In this document: one piece after another, positions 27,527-41,024 of the stretch | Position numbering within the stretch: the stretch's first letter is position 1 | How the letters are laid out: every line of letters begins with the position of its first letter | Source: Saposhnikovia divaricata | Taxonomy: Eukaryota; Streptophyta; Magnoliopsida; Apiales; Apiaceae | Direction: 5' to 3' | Length of the DNA: 64,000 nt | Assembly: GCA_036435485.1 (NCBI GenBank) | Contig: CM071595.1 | Coordinates: 3,410,001-3,474,000, forward strand | Position numbers and translations under genes: made by a program | Notes under the pieces: model-generated | Database searches by the model: none | The model's input: only the letters and a program-made list of their open reading frames with translations | Told to the model about the DNA's origin: nothing

Positions 27527-27643
27527 TTTAGGGTTTAGGGTTTAGGTTTTAGGGTTTAGGGTTTGAGGGTTTAATATTTTAGGGTTTAGGGTCTAAGGTT
27601 TAGGGTTTAGGGGTTTAAGGTTTAGGATTTAGGGTTTAGGGTT
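27527..27643. repeat. Telomere-like block 9
   Basis: Nearly the same as block 6, with GGGTTTGAGGG restored. It is the last block with the CCGGGTC left flank. Confidence 0.92.
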
Positions 27644-29849
27644 CATGGTTCCGAAAACCGAGTTTCGATCATATCAGCTCCGATTCCGGTCCGAACTGCG
27701 TCAAATAAAATTTCGTTGAATTCCAATAACCCATAAGAACAAAATATGTAAAAATATCCATAAAATGGTTCGACTCGATTTTTAACAATATCCTGTGTAC
27801 TAAACCCTTTGAAGATTATCCGAAAACCGAGTTTCGGTCATTTTAGCCCCGATTCAGGTCCGACAAGCACCAAATAAAATTTCATTGAATTTAAATAACC
27901 CATAAGAACAAAATATGTAAAAATATCCACAAAATGGTCCGACTCAATTTTTAACAATATCCCGTGTACTAACCCCTTTGGGAATATCGGAAAATCGAGT
28001 TTCGATTATATCAGCTCCGATTCAGGTCCGAAACGCGTCAAATAAAATTTTGTTGAATCCCAATAACCCGTAGGAACAAAATATGTAAAAATGTCCATGA
28101 AATGGTCCGACCCGATTTTTAACAATATTTCGTGAACTAACACTTTTGAGGATTATCCGAAAACCGATTTTCAATCATATCAGGTCCGATTCAGGTTCGA
28201 ATTACGTCAAATAAAATTTTGTTGAATTTTAATAACCTATAGGAACAAAATCTGTAAAAATATCCACAATATGGCCCGACTCGATTTTTAACAATACACC
28301 GTATGCTAACACCTTTTTAGGATTATCCGAAAATCGGGTTTCGATCATATCTGCTTCGATTCGGGTCCGAATTACGTCAAATAAAATTTCATTGAATTCC
28401 AATAACCCATAAGAACAAAATATGTAAAAATATCCGTAAAATGGTTCGACTCGATTTTTAACAATATCCCGTGTACTAACCCCTTCGAGGATTATCCGAA
28501 AACCGAGTTTCGGTCATTTCAGCCCCGATTCAGGTCCGACCGGCACCAAATAAAATTTCATTGAATTCCAATAACCCATAGGAACAAAATATGTAAAAAT
28601 ATCCACAAAATGGTCCAACTCAATTTTTAACAATATCCCGTGTACTAACCCCTTTGGGAATATCCGAAAATCGAGTTTCGATTATATTAGCTCCGATTCA
28701 GGTCCGAAATGCGTCAAATAAATTTTTGTTGAATCCCAATAACCCGTAGGAACAAAATATTTAAAAATGTCCATGAAATGGTCCGACCCGATTTTTAACA
28801 ATATTTCGTGTACTAACCCTTTTGAGGATTATCCGAAAATCGATTTTCAGTCATATCAGGTCCGATTCGGGTTCGAACTACGTCAAATAAAATTTTGTTG
28901 AATTTTAATAACCCATAGGAACAAAATCTGTAAAAATATCCATAAAATGGCCCGACTCGATTTTTAACAATACCCCGTATGCTAACACCTTTTTAGGATT
29001 ATCCGAAAATCGGGTTTCGATCATATCAGCTCCGATTCGGGTCCGAATTACGTCAAATAAAATTTCATTGAATTCCAATGACCCATAAAAACAAAATATG
29101 TAAAAATATCCATAAAATGGTTCGACTCGATTTTTAACAATATCCCGTGTACTAACCCCTTTGAGGATTATCCGAAAACCGAGTTTCGGTCATTTCAGCC
29201 CCGATTTAGGTCCGACCGGCACCAAATAAAATTTCATTGAATTCCAATAACCCATAGGAACAAAATATGTAAAAATATCCACAAAATGGTCCGACTCAAT
29301 TTTTAACAATATCCCGGGTACTAACCCCTTGGGAATATCCGAAAATCGAGTTTCGATTATATCAGCTCCGATTCAGGTCCGAAATGCGTCAAATAAATTT
29401 TTGTTGAATCCCAATAAACCATAGAAACAAAATATGTAAAAATGTCCATGAAATGGTCCGGCCCGATTTTTAACAATATTTCGTGTACTAACCCCTTTGA
29501 GGATTATCCGAAAACCGATTTTCAATCATATCAGGTCCGATTCAGGTTCGAACTACGTCAAATAAAATTTTGTTGAATTTTAATAACCCATAGGAAAAAA
29601 ATATATAAAAATATCCACAAAATGGACCGACTGGATTTTTAGCAATATCCCGTGTACTAACCCCTTTGAGAATTTTCTGAAAGCCGAATTTCGAACATAT
29701 CAGCTCCGATTCTGGTCCGAACTTCGTCAAATAAAATTTCATTGAATTCCAATAACCCATAGGAACCAAATATGTAAAAATATCCACAAAGTGCTCCGAC
29801 TCGATTTTTAAGTCTGAACCGCGTCAAATAAAATTTGGTTGAATGCTGG

Positions 29850-29966
29850 TTTAGAGTTTAGGGTTTATGGTTTAGGGTTTAGGTTTTAGGGTTTGAGGGT
29901 TTAAGATATTAGGGTTTAGGGTCTAAGGTTTAGGGGTTTAAGGTTTAGGATTTAGGGTTTGGGGTT
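29850..29966. repeat. Telomere-like block 10
   Basis: Variant units TTTAGAG, TTTATGG and TTTGGGG appear. The second half lacks one heptamer before TTTAGGGGTTTAAGG. Confidence 0.91.
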
Positions 29967-32075
29967 CATGGTTCCGAAAACCGAGTTTCGATCATATCAG
30001 CTCCGATTCCGGTCCGAACTGCGTCAAATAAAATTTCGTTGAATTCCAATAACCCATAAGAACAAAATATGTAAAAATTTCCATAAAATGGTTCGACTCG
30101 ATTTTTAACAATATCATGTGTACTAAACCCTTTGAAGATTATCCGAAAACCGAGTTTCGGTCATTTCAGCCCCGATTCAGGTCCGACCGGCACCAAATAA
30201 AATTTTATCGAATTCCAATAACCCATAGGAACAAAATATGTAAAAATATCCAAAAAATGGTCCGACTCGATTTTTAACAATATCCCGTGTACTAACCCCT
30301 TTGGGAATATCCGAAAATCGAGTTTCGATTATATTAGCTCCGATTCAGGTCCGAAACGCATCAAATAAAATTTTGTTGAATCCCAATAACCTGTAGGAAC
30401 AAAATATGTAAAAATGTCCATGAAATGGTCCGACCCGTTTTTAACAATATTTCGTGTACTTACCCTTTTGAGGATTTTCCGAAAACCGATTTCCAATCAT
30501 ATCAGGTCCGATTCAGGTTCGAACTACGTCAAATAAAATTATGTTGAATTTTATTAACACGTAGGAACAAAATCTGTAAAAATATCCACAAAATGGCCCA
30601 ACTCGATTTTTAACAATACCCCGTATGCTAACACCTTTTTAGGATTATCCGAAAATCTGGTTTCGATCATATCAGCTCCGATTCGGGTCCGAATTACGTC
30701 AAATAAAATTTCATTGAATTCCAATAACCCATAAGAACAAAATATTTAAAAATATCCATAAAATGGTTGGACTCGATTTTTAACAATATCCCGTGTACTA
30801 ACCCTTTTGAGGATTATCCGAAAACCGAGTTTCGATCATTTCAGCCCCGATTCAGGTCCGACCGGCACCAAATAAAATTTCATTGAATTCAAATAACCCA
30901 TAGGAACAAAATATGTAAAAATATCCACAAAATGGTCCGACTCGATTTTTAACAATATCCCTTGTACTAACCCCTTTGGCAATATCCGAAAATCAAGTTT
31001 CGATTATATCAGCTCCGATTCAGGTCCGAAACGCGTCAAATAAAATTTTGTTGAATCCCAATAACCCGTAGGAACAAAATATGTAAAAATGTCCATGAAA
31101 AGGTCCGACCCGATTTTTAACAATATTTCGTGTACTAACCTTTTTGAGGATTATTCGAAAACCGATTTTTATTCAGATAAGGTCCGATTCAGGTTCGAAC
31201 TACGTCAAATAAAATTTTGTTGAATTTTAATAACCCATAGGAACAAAATCTGTAAAAATATGCATAAAATGGTTCGACTTGATTTTTAACAATATCCAGT
31301 GTACCAACACCTTTTTAGGATTATCCGAAAATCGGGTTTCGATCATATCAGCTCCGATTCGGGTCCGAATTACGTCAAATAAAATTTCATTGAATTCCAA
31401 TAACCCATAAGAACAAAATATTTAAAAATATCCATAAAATGGTTCGACTCGATTTTTAACAATATCCTGTGTACTAACCCCTTTGAGGATTATCCGAAAA
31501 CCGAGTTTCGATCATTTCAGCCCCGATTCAGGTCCGACCGGCACCAAATAAAATTTCATTGAATTCCAATAACCCATAGGAACAAAATATGTAAAAATAT
31601 CCACAAAATGGTCTGACTCAATTTTTAACAATATCCCGTGTACTAACCCCTTGGGAATATCCGAAAATCGAGTTTCGATTATATTAGCTCCGATTCAGGT
31701 CCGAAATGCGTCAAATAAATTTTTGTTGAATCCCAATAACCCATAGGAACAAAATATCAGGTCCGATTCAGGTTCGAACTACGTCAAATAAAATTTTGTT
31801 GAATTTTAATAACCCATAGGGAAAAAATATATAAAAATATCCACAAAATGGACCGACTGTATTTTTAGCAATATCCCGTGTACTAACCCCTTTGAGAATT
31901 TTCCGAAAGCCGAATTTCGAACATATTAGCTCCGATTCTGGTCCGAACTGCGTCAAATAAAATTTCATTGAATTCCAATAACCCATAGGAACCAAATATG
32001 TAAAAATATCCACAAAGTGGTCCGACTCGATTTTTAAGTCTGAACCGCGTCAAATAAAATTTGGTTGAATGCAGG

Positions 32076-32192
32076 TTTAGGGTTTACGGTTTAGGGTTTA
32101 GGTTTTAGGGTTTAGGGTTTGAGGGTTTAAGATTTTAGGGTTTAGGGTCTAAGGTTTAGGGGTTTAAGGTTTAGGATTTAGGGTTTAGGGTT
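32076..32192. repeat. Telomere-like block 11
   Basis: The left border changes from GCTGG to GCAGG and a TTTACGG unit appears. Both mark the younger group (blocks 11-20). Confidence 0.92.
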
Positions 32193-35100
32193 CATGGTTC
32201 TGAAAACCGAGTTTCGATCATATCAGCTCCGATTCCGGTCCGAACTGCGTCAAATAAAATTTCGTTGAATTCCGATAACCCATAAGAACAAAATATGTTA
32301 AAATATCCATAAAATGGTTCGACTCGATTTTTAACAATATCCTGTGTACTAAACCCTTTGAAGATTATCCGAAAACCGAGTTTCGGTCATTTCAGCCCCG
32401 ATTCAGGTCCGACCGGCACCAAATAAAATTTTATCGAATTCCAATAACCCATAGGAACAAAATATGTAAAAATATCCACAAAATGGTCCGACTCGATTTT
32501 TAACAATATCCCGTGTACTAACCCCTTTGGGAATATCCGAAAATCGAGTTTCGATTATATTAGCTCCGATTCAGGTCCGAAACGCGTCAAATAAAATTTT
32601 GTTGAATCCCAATAACCTGTAGGAACAAAATATGTAAAAATGTCCATGAAATGGTCCGACCCGATTTTTAACAATATTTCGTGTACTTACCCTTTTGAGG
32701 ATTATCCGAAAACCGATTTCCAATCATATCAGGTCCGATTCAGGTTCGAACTACGTCAAATAAAATTATGTTGAATTTTAATAACACATAGGAACAAAAT
32801 CTGTAAAAATATCCACAAAATGGCCCGACTCGATTTTTAACAATACCCCGTATGCTAACACCTTTTTAGGATTATCCGAAAATCTGGTTTCGATCATATC
32901 AGCTCCGATTCGGGTCCGAATTACGTCAAACAAAATTTCATTGAATTCCAATAACCCATAAGAACAAAATATTTAAAAATATCCATAAAATGGTTCGACT
33001 CGATTTTTAACAATATCCTGTGTACTAACCCCTTTGAGGATTATCCGAAAACCGAGTTTCGGTCATTTCAGCCCCGATTCAGGTCCGACCGGCACCAAAT
33101 AAAATTTTATCGAATTCCAATAACCCATAGGAACAAAATATGTAAAAATATCCACAAAATGGTCCGACTCGATTTTTATCAATATCCCGTGTACTAACCC
33201 CTTTGGGAATATCCGAAAATCGAGTTTCGATTATATTAGCTCCGATTCAGGTCCGAAACGCGTCAAATAAAATTTTGTTGAATCCCAATAACCTGTAGGA
33301 ACAAAATATGTAAAAATGTCCATGAAATGGTCCGACCCGATTTTTAACAATATTTCGTGTACTTACCCTTTTGAGGATTATCCGAAAACCGATTTCCAAT
33401 CATATCAGGTCCGATTCAGGTTCGAACTACGTCAAATAAAATTATGTTGAATTTTAATAACACATAGGAACAAAATCTGTAAAAATATCCACAAAATGGC
33501 CCGACTCGATTTTTAACAATACCCCGTATGCTAACACCTTTTTAGGATTATCCGAAAATCTGGTTTCGATCATATCAGCTCCGATTCGGGTCCGAATTAC
33601 GTCAAATAAAATTTCATTGAATTCCAATAACCCATAAGAACAAAATATTTAAAAATATCCATAAAATGGTTGGACTCGATTTTTAACAAAATCCCGTGTA
33701 CTAACCCCTTTGAGGATTATCCGAAAACCGAGTTTCGATCATTTCAACCCCGATTCAGGTCCGACCGGCACCAAATAAAATTTCATTGAATTCAAATAAC
33801 CCATAGGAACAAAATATGTAAAAATATCCACAAAATGGTCCGACTCGATTTTTAACAATATCCCTTGTACTAACACCTTTGGCAATATCCGAAAATCAAG
33901 TTTCGATTATATCAGCTCCGATTCAGGTCCGAAACTCGTCAAATAAAATTTTGTTGAATCCCAATAACCCGTAGGAACAAAATATGTAAAAATGTCCATG
34001 AAATGGTCCGACCCGATTTTTAACAATATTTCGTGTACTAACCCTTTTGAGGATTATTCGAAAACCGATTTTTATTCAGATAAGGTCCGATTCAGGTTCG
34101 AATTACGTCAACTAAAATTTTGTTGAATTTTACTAACCCATAGGAACAAAATCTGTAAAAATATGCATAAAATGGTCCGACTTGATTTTTAACAATATCC
34201 CGTGTACCAACACCTTTTTAGGATTATCCGAAAATCGGGTTTCGATCATATCAGCTTCGATTCGGGTCCGAATTACGTTAAATAAAATTTAATTGAATTC
34301 TAATAACCCATAAGAACAAAATATGTAAAAATATCCATAAAATGGTTCGACTCGATTTTTAACAAAATCCCGTGTACTAACCCCTTTGAGGATTATCCGA
34401 AAACCGAGTTTCGATCATTTCAACCCCGATTCAGGTCCGACCGGCACCAAATAAAATTTCATTGAATTCAAATAACCCATAGGAACAAAATATGTAAAAA
34501 TATCCACAAAATGGTCCGACTCGATTTTTAACAATATCCCTTGTACTAACACCTTTGGCAATATCCGAAAATCAAGTTTCGATTATATCAGCTCCGATTC
34601 AGGTCCGAAACTCGTCAAATAAAATTTTGTTGAATCCCAATAACCCGTAGGAACAAAATATGTAAAAATGTCCATGAAATGGTCCGACCCGATTTTTAAC
34701 AATATTTCGTGTACTAACCCTTTTGAGGATTATTCGAAAACCGATTTTTATTCAGATAAGGTCCGATTCAGGTTCGAACTACGTCAACTAAAATTTTGTT
34801 GAATTTTACTAACCCATAGGAACAAAATCTGTAAAAATATGCATAAAATGGTCCGACTTGATTTTTAACAATATCCCGTGTACCAACACCTTTTTAGGAT
34901 TATCCGAAAATCGGGTTTCGATCATATCAGCTTCGATTCGGGTCCGAATTACGTTAAATAAAATTTAATTGAATTCTAATAACCCATAAGAACAAAATAT
35001 GTAAAAATATCCATAAAATGGTTCGACTCGATTTTTAACAATATCCCGTGTACTAACCCCTTTGAGGATTATCCGAAAACCGAGTTTCGGTCATTTCAGC

Positions 35101-35750
35101 CCCGATTTAGGTCCGACCGGCACCAAATAAAATTTCATTGAATTCCAATAACCCATAGGAACAAAATATGTAAAAATATCCACAAAATGGTCCGACTCAA
35201 TTTTTAACAATATCCCGTGTACTAACCCCTTGGGAATATCCGAAAATCGAGTTTCGATTATATTAGCTCCGATTCAGGTCCGAAATGTGTCAAATAAATT
35301 TTTGTTGAATCCCAATAACCCATAGGAACAAAATATGTAAAAATGTCCATGAAATGGTCCGTCCCGATTTTTAACAATATTTCGTGTACTAACCCCTTTG
35401 AGGATTATCCGAAAACCGATTTTCAATCATATCAGGTCCGATTCAGGTTCGAACTACGTCAAATAAAATTTTGTTGAATTTTAATAACCCATAGGAAAAA
35501 AATATATAAAAATATCCACAAAATGGACCGACTGTATTTTTAGCAATATCCCGTGTACTAACCCCTTTGAGAATTTTCCGAAAGCCGAATTTCGAACATA
35601 TTAGCTCCGATTCTGGTCCGAACTGCGTCAAATAAAATTTCATTGAATTCCAATAACCCATAGGAACCAAATATGTAAAAATATCCACAAAGTGGTCCGA
35701 CTCGATTTTTAAGTCTGAACCGCGTCAAATAAAATTTGGTTGAATGCAGG

Positions 35751-35874
35751 TTTAGGGTTTAGGGTTTACGGTTTAGGGTTTAGGTTTTAGGGTTTAGGGT
35801 TTGAGGGTTTAAGATTTTAGGGTTTAGGGTCTAAGGTTTAGGGGTTTAAGGTTTAGGATTTAGGGTTTAGGGTT
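35751..35874. repeat. Telomere-like block 12
   Basis: As block 11 with one additional TTTAGGG at the left. It lies 3675 bp after block 11, close to the short spacing plus four 676-bp units. Confidence 0.92.
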
Positions 35875-36729
35875 CATGGTTCCGAAAACCGAGTTTCGAT
35901 CATATCAGCTCCGATTCCGGTCCGAACTGCGTCAAATAAAATTTCGTTGAATTCCAATAACCCATAAGAACAAAATCTGTTAAAATATCCATAAAATGGT
36001 TCGACTCGATTTTTAACAATATCCTGTGTACTAAACCCTTTGAAGATTATCCGAAAACCGAGTTTCGGTCATTTCAGCCCCGATTCAGGTCCGACCGGCA
36101 CCAAATAAAATTTTATCGAATTCCAATAACCCATAGGAACAAAATATGTAAAAATATCCACAAAATGGTCCGACTCGATTTTTAACAATATCCCGTGTAC
36201 TAACCCCTTTGGGAATATCCGAAAATCGAGTTTCGATTATATTAGCTCCGATTCAAGTCCGAAACGCGTCAAATAAAATTTTGTTGAATCCCAATAACCC
36301 ATAGGAACAAAATATGTAAAAATGTCCATGAAATGGTCCGACCCGATTTTTAACAATATTTCGTGTACTAACCCATTTGAGGATTATCCGAAAACCGATT
36401 TTCAATCATACCAGGTCCGATTCAGGTTCGAACTACGTCAAATAAAATTTTGTTGAATTTTAATAACCCATAGGAATAAAATATATAAAAATATCCACAA
36501 AATGGACCGACTGTATTTTTAGCAATATCCCGTGTACTAACCCCTTTGAGAATTTTCCGAAAGCCGAATTTCGAACATATCAGCTCCGATTCTTGTCCGA
36601 ACTGCGTCAAATAAAATTTCATTGAATTCCAATAACCCATAGGAACCAAATATGTAAAAATATCCACAAAGTGGTCCGACTCGATTTTTAAGTCTGAACC
36701 GCGTCAAATAAAATTTGGTTGAATGTAGG

Positions 36730-36846
36730 TTTAGGGTTTACGGTTTAGGATTTAGGTTTTAGGGTTTAGGGTTTGAGGGTTTAAGATTTTAGGGTTTAGG
36801 GTCTAAGGTTTAGGGGTTTAAGGTTTAGGATTTAGGGTTTAGGGTT
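36730..36846. repeat. Telomere-like block 13
   Basis: Begins after GTAGG in place of GCAGG and has TTTAGGATTTAGG near the left end. It lies 979 bp after block 12. Confidence 0.92.
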
Positions 36847-39034
36847 CATGGTTTCGAAAACCGAGTTTCGATCATATCAGCTCCGATTCCGGTCCGAACT
36901 ACGTCAAATAAAATTTCGTTGAATTCCAATAACCCATAAGAACAAAATATGTTAAAATATCCATAAAATGGTTCGACTCGATTTTTAACAATATCCTGTG
37001 TACTAAACCCTTTGAAGATTATCCGAAAACCGAGTTTCGGTCATTTCAGCCCCGATTCAGGTCCGACCGGCACAAAATAAAATTTTATCGAATTCCAATA
37101 ACCCATAGGAACAAAATATGTAAAAATATCCACAAAATGGTCCGACTCGATTTTTAACAATATCCCGTATACTAACCCCTTTGGGAATATCCGAAAATCG
37201 AGTTTCGATTATATTAGCTCCGATTTAGGTCCGAAACGCGTCAAATAAAATTTTGTTGAATCCCAATAACCCATAGGAACAAAATATGTAAAAATGTCCA
37301 TGAAATGGTCCGACCCGATTTTTAACAATATTTCGTTTACTAACCCATTTGAGGATTATCCGAAAACCGATTTCCAATCATATCAGGTCCGATTCAGGTT
37401 CGAACTACGTCAAATAAAATTATGTTGAATTTTAATAACACATAGGAACAAAATCTGTAAAAATATCCACAAAATGGCCCGACTCGATTTTTAACAATAC
37501 CCCGTATGCTAACACCTTTTTAGGATTATCCGAAAATCGGGTTTCGATCATATCAGCTCCGATTCGGGTCCGAATTACGTCAAATAAAATTTCATTGAAT
37601 TCCAATAACCCATAAGAATAAAATATGTAAAAATATCCATAAAATGGTTCGACTCGATTTTTAACAATATACCGTGTATTAACCCCTTTGAGGATTATCC
37701 GAAAACCGAGTTTCGGTCATTTCAGCCCCGATTCAGGTCCGACCGGCACCAAATAAAATTTCATTGAATTCCAATAACCAATAGGAACAAAATATATAAA
37801 AATATCCACAAAATGGTCCGACTCGATTTTTAACAATATCCCTTGTGCTAACCCTTTGGCAATATCCGAAAATCAAGTTTCGATTATATCAGCTCCGATT
37901 CAGGTCCGAAATGCGTCAAATAAAATTTTGTTGAATCCCAATAACCCGTAGGAACAAAATATGTAAAAATGTCCATGAAATGGTCCGACCCGATTTTTAA
38001 CAATATTTCGTGTACTAACCCTTTTGAGTATTATTCGAAAACCGATTTTCATTCAGATCAGGTCCGATTCAGGTTCGAACTACGTCAAATAAAATTTTGT
38101 TGAATTTTAATAACCCATAGGAACAAAATCTGTAAAAATATGCATAAAATGGTCCGACTTGATTTTTAACAATATCCCGTGTACCAACACCTTTTTAGGA
38201 TTATCCGAAAATCGGGTTTCGATCATATCAGCTCCGATTCGGGTCCGAATTACGTCAAATAAAATTTCATTGAATTCCAATAACCCAAAAGAACAAAATA
38301 TGTAATTCGACTCTATTTTTAACAATATCCCGTGTACTAACCCCTTTGAGGATTATCCGAAAACCGAGTTTCGGTCATTTCAACCCCGATTTAGGTCCGA
38401 ACGGCACCAAATAAAATTTCATCGAATTCCACTAACCCATAGGAACAAAATATGTAAAAATATCCACAAAATAGTCCGACTCAATTTTTAACAATATCCC
38501 GTGTACTAACCCCTTTGGGAATATCCGAAAATCGAGTTTCGATTATATTAGCTCCGATTCAGGTCCGAAATGCGTCAAATAAATTTTTGTTGAATCCCAA
38601 TAACCCATAGGAACAATATATGTAAAAATGTCCATGAAATGGTCCGACCCGATTTTTAACAATATTTCGTGTACTAACCCCTTTGAGGATTATCCGAAAA
38701 CCGATTTTCAATCATATCAGGTCCGATTCAGGTTCGAACTACGTCAAATAAAATTTTGTTGAATTTTAATAACCCATAGGAAAAAAATATATAAAAATAT
38801 CCACAAAATGGACCGACTGTATTTTTTGCAATATCCGTGTACTAACCCCTTTGAGAATTTCCCGAAAGCCGATTTTCGAACATATCAGCTCCGATTCTGG
38901 TCCGAACTGCGTCAAATAAAATTTCATTGAATTCCAAAAACCCATAGGAACCAAATATGTAAAAATATCCACAAAGTGGTCCGACTCGATTTTTAAGTCT
39001 AAACCGCGTCAAATAAAATTTGGTTGAATGCAGG

Positions 39035-39142
39035 TTTAGGGTTTAGGGTTTGTTTTAGGGTTTAGGGTTTGAGGGTTTAAGATTTTAGGGTTTAGGGTCT
39101 AAGGTTTAGGGGTTTAAGGTTTAGGATTTAGGGTTTAGGGTT
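39035..39142. repeat. Telomere-like block 14 (last before the retrotransposon)
   Basis: First block with the GGGTTTGTTTTAGGG variant that is also found in all right-arm blocks. With the retrotransposon and one duplicated target copy removed, the distance from here to block 15 is about 2298 bp, matching the usual 2.3 kb class. Confidence 0.92.
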
Positions 39143-39984
39143 CATGGTTCCGAAAATCGAGTTTCGATCATATCAGCTCCGATTCCAGTCCGAACTGCGT
39201 CAAATAAAATTTCGTTGAATTCCAATAACCCATAAGAACAAAATATGTTAAAATATCCATAAAATGGTTCGACTCGATTTTTAACAATATCCTGTGTACT
39301 AAACCCTTTGAAGATTATCCGAAAACCGAGTTTCGGTCATTTCTGCCCCGATTCAGGTCCGACCGGCACCAAATAAAATTTTATCGAATGCAATAACCCA
39401 TAGGAACAAAATATGTAAAAATATCCACAAAATGGTCCGACTCGATTTTTAACAATATCCCGTGTACTAACCCCTTTGGGAATATCCGAAAATCGAGTTT
39501 CGATTATATTAGCTCCGATTCAGGTCCGAAACGCGTCAAATAAAATTTTGTTGAATCCCAATAACCCGTAGGAACAAAATATGTAAAAATGTCCATGAAA
39601 TGGTCCGACCCGATTTTTAACAATATTTCGTGTACTAACCCATTTGAGGATTATCCGAAAACCGATTTCCAATCATATCAGGTCCGATTCAGGTTCGAAC
39701 TACGTCAAATAAAATTATGTTGAATTTTAATAACACATAGGAACAAAATCTGTAAAAATATCCACAAAATGGCCCGACTCGATTTTTAACAATACCCCGT
39801 ATGCTAACACCTTTTTAGGATTATCCGAAAATCGGGTTTCGATCATATCAGCTCCGATTCGGGTCCGAATTACGTCAAATAAAATTTCATTGAATTCCAA
39901 TAACCCATAAGAATAAAATATGTAAAAATATCCATAAAATGGTTCGACTCGATTTTTAACAATATCCCATGTATTAACCCCTTT

Positions 39985-39989
39985 GAGGA
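39985..39989. repeat. Target-site duplication, left copy (GAGGA)
   Basis: GAGGA lies just before the 5' LTR and again just after the 3' LTR at 53078-53082. The interrupted monomer reads CCCCTTTGAGGA, then TTATCCG after the element, which is the normal satellite sequence. Five-base duplications are typical of Ty1/copia insertion. Confidence 0.95.
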
Positions 39990-40055
39990 TGTTAGGAATA
40001 TGTTGTACTTGATGATAACTTCACAATCAATCAAATTGTTTAAGGTTTGTAGCTG

Positions 40056-40415
40056 TCAACGGATGAGGATTTATAACTCTATCCGTTGACAGGTAGCTCA
40101 TCAACGGATGAGGTTTTGTAGCACACTGCAGTATCTCTATGTTATCAGTCGATAGTGTTTTTATCCACAGTCATGTTGACTATCAACGGATAGGCAGAAT
40201 AGGGTAGCCAATTGTAAATAAGCTATGCTATGTAATTCTGTCTAAGTGAAAGTGTATCAACGGATGAAGACTAAACTCTATCAACGGATACAACTCAAAT
40301 CCACTCTATCAACGGATACAGCTCAAGTCCCAATATCAACGGATACTGCTCTATACATCATCAACGGATGTCAGTATACATCATCAACGGATGTCAGTGT
40401 ACATCATCAACGGAT
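40056..40415 (+). promoter_or_regulatory. Array of eleven TCAACGGAT motifs in U3 of the 5' LTR
   Basis: Copies start at 40056, 40101, 40183, 40257, 40281, 40309, 40336, 40361, 40384 and 40407 on the plus strand, and one complementary copy (ATCCGTTGA) lies at 40081. Most are preceded by A and followed by A or G. The last seven lie 23-28 bp apart. The motif contains AACGG, the core of plant M-phase (MSA) elements bound by MYB3R proteins, so a role as an enhancer is plausible but unproven. Confidence 0.75.
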
Positions 40416-40708
40416 AATCATTGACACTGATTTCTATGATTAGCTGGAGATTAGCAGTTGATAAGGACATGTTTGACTGACAGATCACATGAGTTGAAAG
40501 TAGATACAAAAAGCAGTATGGCAGCCATACTTTGGAAACACAGAAGAAAGAAGCATTCCATTTACACTATGAATACAAGAAAGGTGCAGGAGACATGTCT
40601 GAACACAAGGACAACCTTTCGGCTACATGTGTATTTGGAGTGTAGTAGCAAGTCAACTAGAATTAGATTAGTATTATCTTATTCCAGTAGTACTTGTAAA
40701 ACTTGGGA

Positions 40709-40715
40709 TATATAA
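40709..40715 (+). promoter_or_regulatory. TATA box of the 5' LTR
   Basis: TATATAA sits about 310 bp upstream of the LTR end and 130 bp upstream of the polyadenylation signal, the expected place for the U3/R boundary. The start site would lie near 40740. The matching copy in the 3' LTR is at 52764-52770. Confidence 0.7.
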
Positions 40716-40842
40716 CCAAGTGTAGCAACTCTTTGTAGGTTAAGAAAACAGACATATTTGCTTAGGGTTTCTTGAATATCTTTAGAAGCAAAGAGTTGTA
40801 AAACGGCAGCTGTGTACATTTTGTATCACAGAGTTTTCTTCA

Positions 40843-40848
40843 AATAAA
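40843..40848 (+). terminator. Polyadenylation signal in the LTR (AATAAA)
   Basis: A consensus AATAAA lies just upstream of the hairpin at 40853-40878. In the 3' LTR, where it would act, the same signal is at 52898-52903. It would define the end of R shortly downstream. Confidence 0.65.
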
Positions 40849-40852
40849 AGCT

Positions 40853-40878
40853 TCAGGTGGTGCATATTAACCACCTGA
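40853..40878 (+). other. Hairpin after the polyadenylation signal
   Basis: TCAGGTGGT pairs perfectly with ACCACCTGA across an 8-nt loop, a 9-bp stem. It begins five bases after AATAAA. The 3' LTR carries the same structure. It may help define the RNA 3' end or take part in R-region strand transfer; both are inference. Confidence 0.6.
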
Positions 40879-41024
40879 TTTTATATGTGTTTGTGTTTAA
40901 ATCTTACATTGCAATTATCTCTTCATAAGTTTCTGAAGTTCTTATCAGAAATTTATAAATATCAAGAATTGTATTCAACCCCCCCTTCTACAATTATACA
41001 AGTGTGTAATCTGGGAATAACAAT

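Larger units (their letters stand above)
19723..39989. repeat. Satellite, remainder of the left arm
   Basis: Head-to-tail monomers continue to the retrotransposon with nine more telomere-like blocks. Local duplications are visible: about 22.1-23.7 kb with 23.7-25.0 kb, and 33.64-34.33 kb with 34.33-35.01 kb (offset about 677 bp, sharing TTTCAACCCCGATTC and TTTATTCAGATAAGG). From about 30 kb new variants dominate (ATATTAGCTCC, TTTTATCGAATTCC, GTTAAAATATCC), and these are also the main forms in the right arm. No plus-strand frame of note is present. Minus-strand frames of 66-95 codons recur because the monomer happens to be open there. Confidence 0.9.
39990..41022 (+). repeat. 5' LTR
   Basis: It starts TGTTAGGAATATG and ends GGGAATAACA, with the standard TG...CA ends. 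Length is 1033 bp. U3 carries eleven copies of TCAACGGAT or its complement between 40056 and 40415, then a TATATAA box at 40709, an AATAAA signal at 40843 and a hairpin at 40853. It differs from the 3' LTR by one missing T and one G/A near 40050 and one G/T near 40688. Transcription of the genomic RNA would be expected to begin about 30 bp after the TATA box. Confidence 0.97.

Noticed and set aside
1..39989. Centromeric identity of the satellite from its 168-170 bp length
   Set aside because: The length fits many centromeric satellites, but embedded telomere-like blocks fit a subtelomeric array as well. Sequence alone does not decide.
40056..40415. CRISPR-like array from the evenly spaced 9-bp repeats in the LTR
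   Set aside because: The repeat is far too short, occurs in both orientations, spacing is uneven, and the setting is a eukaryotic LTR retrotransposon.
40246..40715. Short plus-strand frames in the LTR (65 and 85 codons), repeated at 52301-52770
   Set aside because: They lie in U3, are duplicated only because LTRs are, and the first is largely the TCAACGGAT array read in frame.
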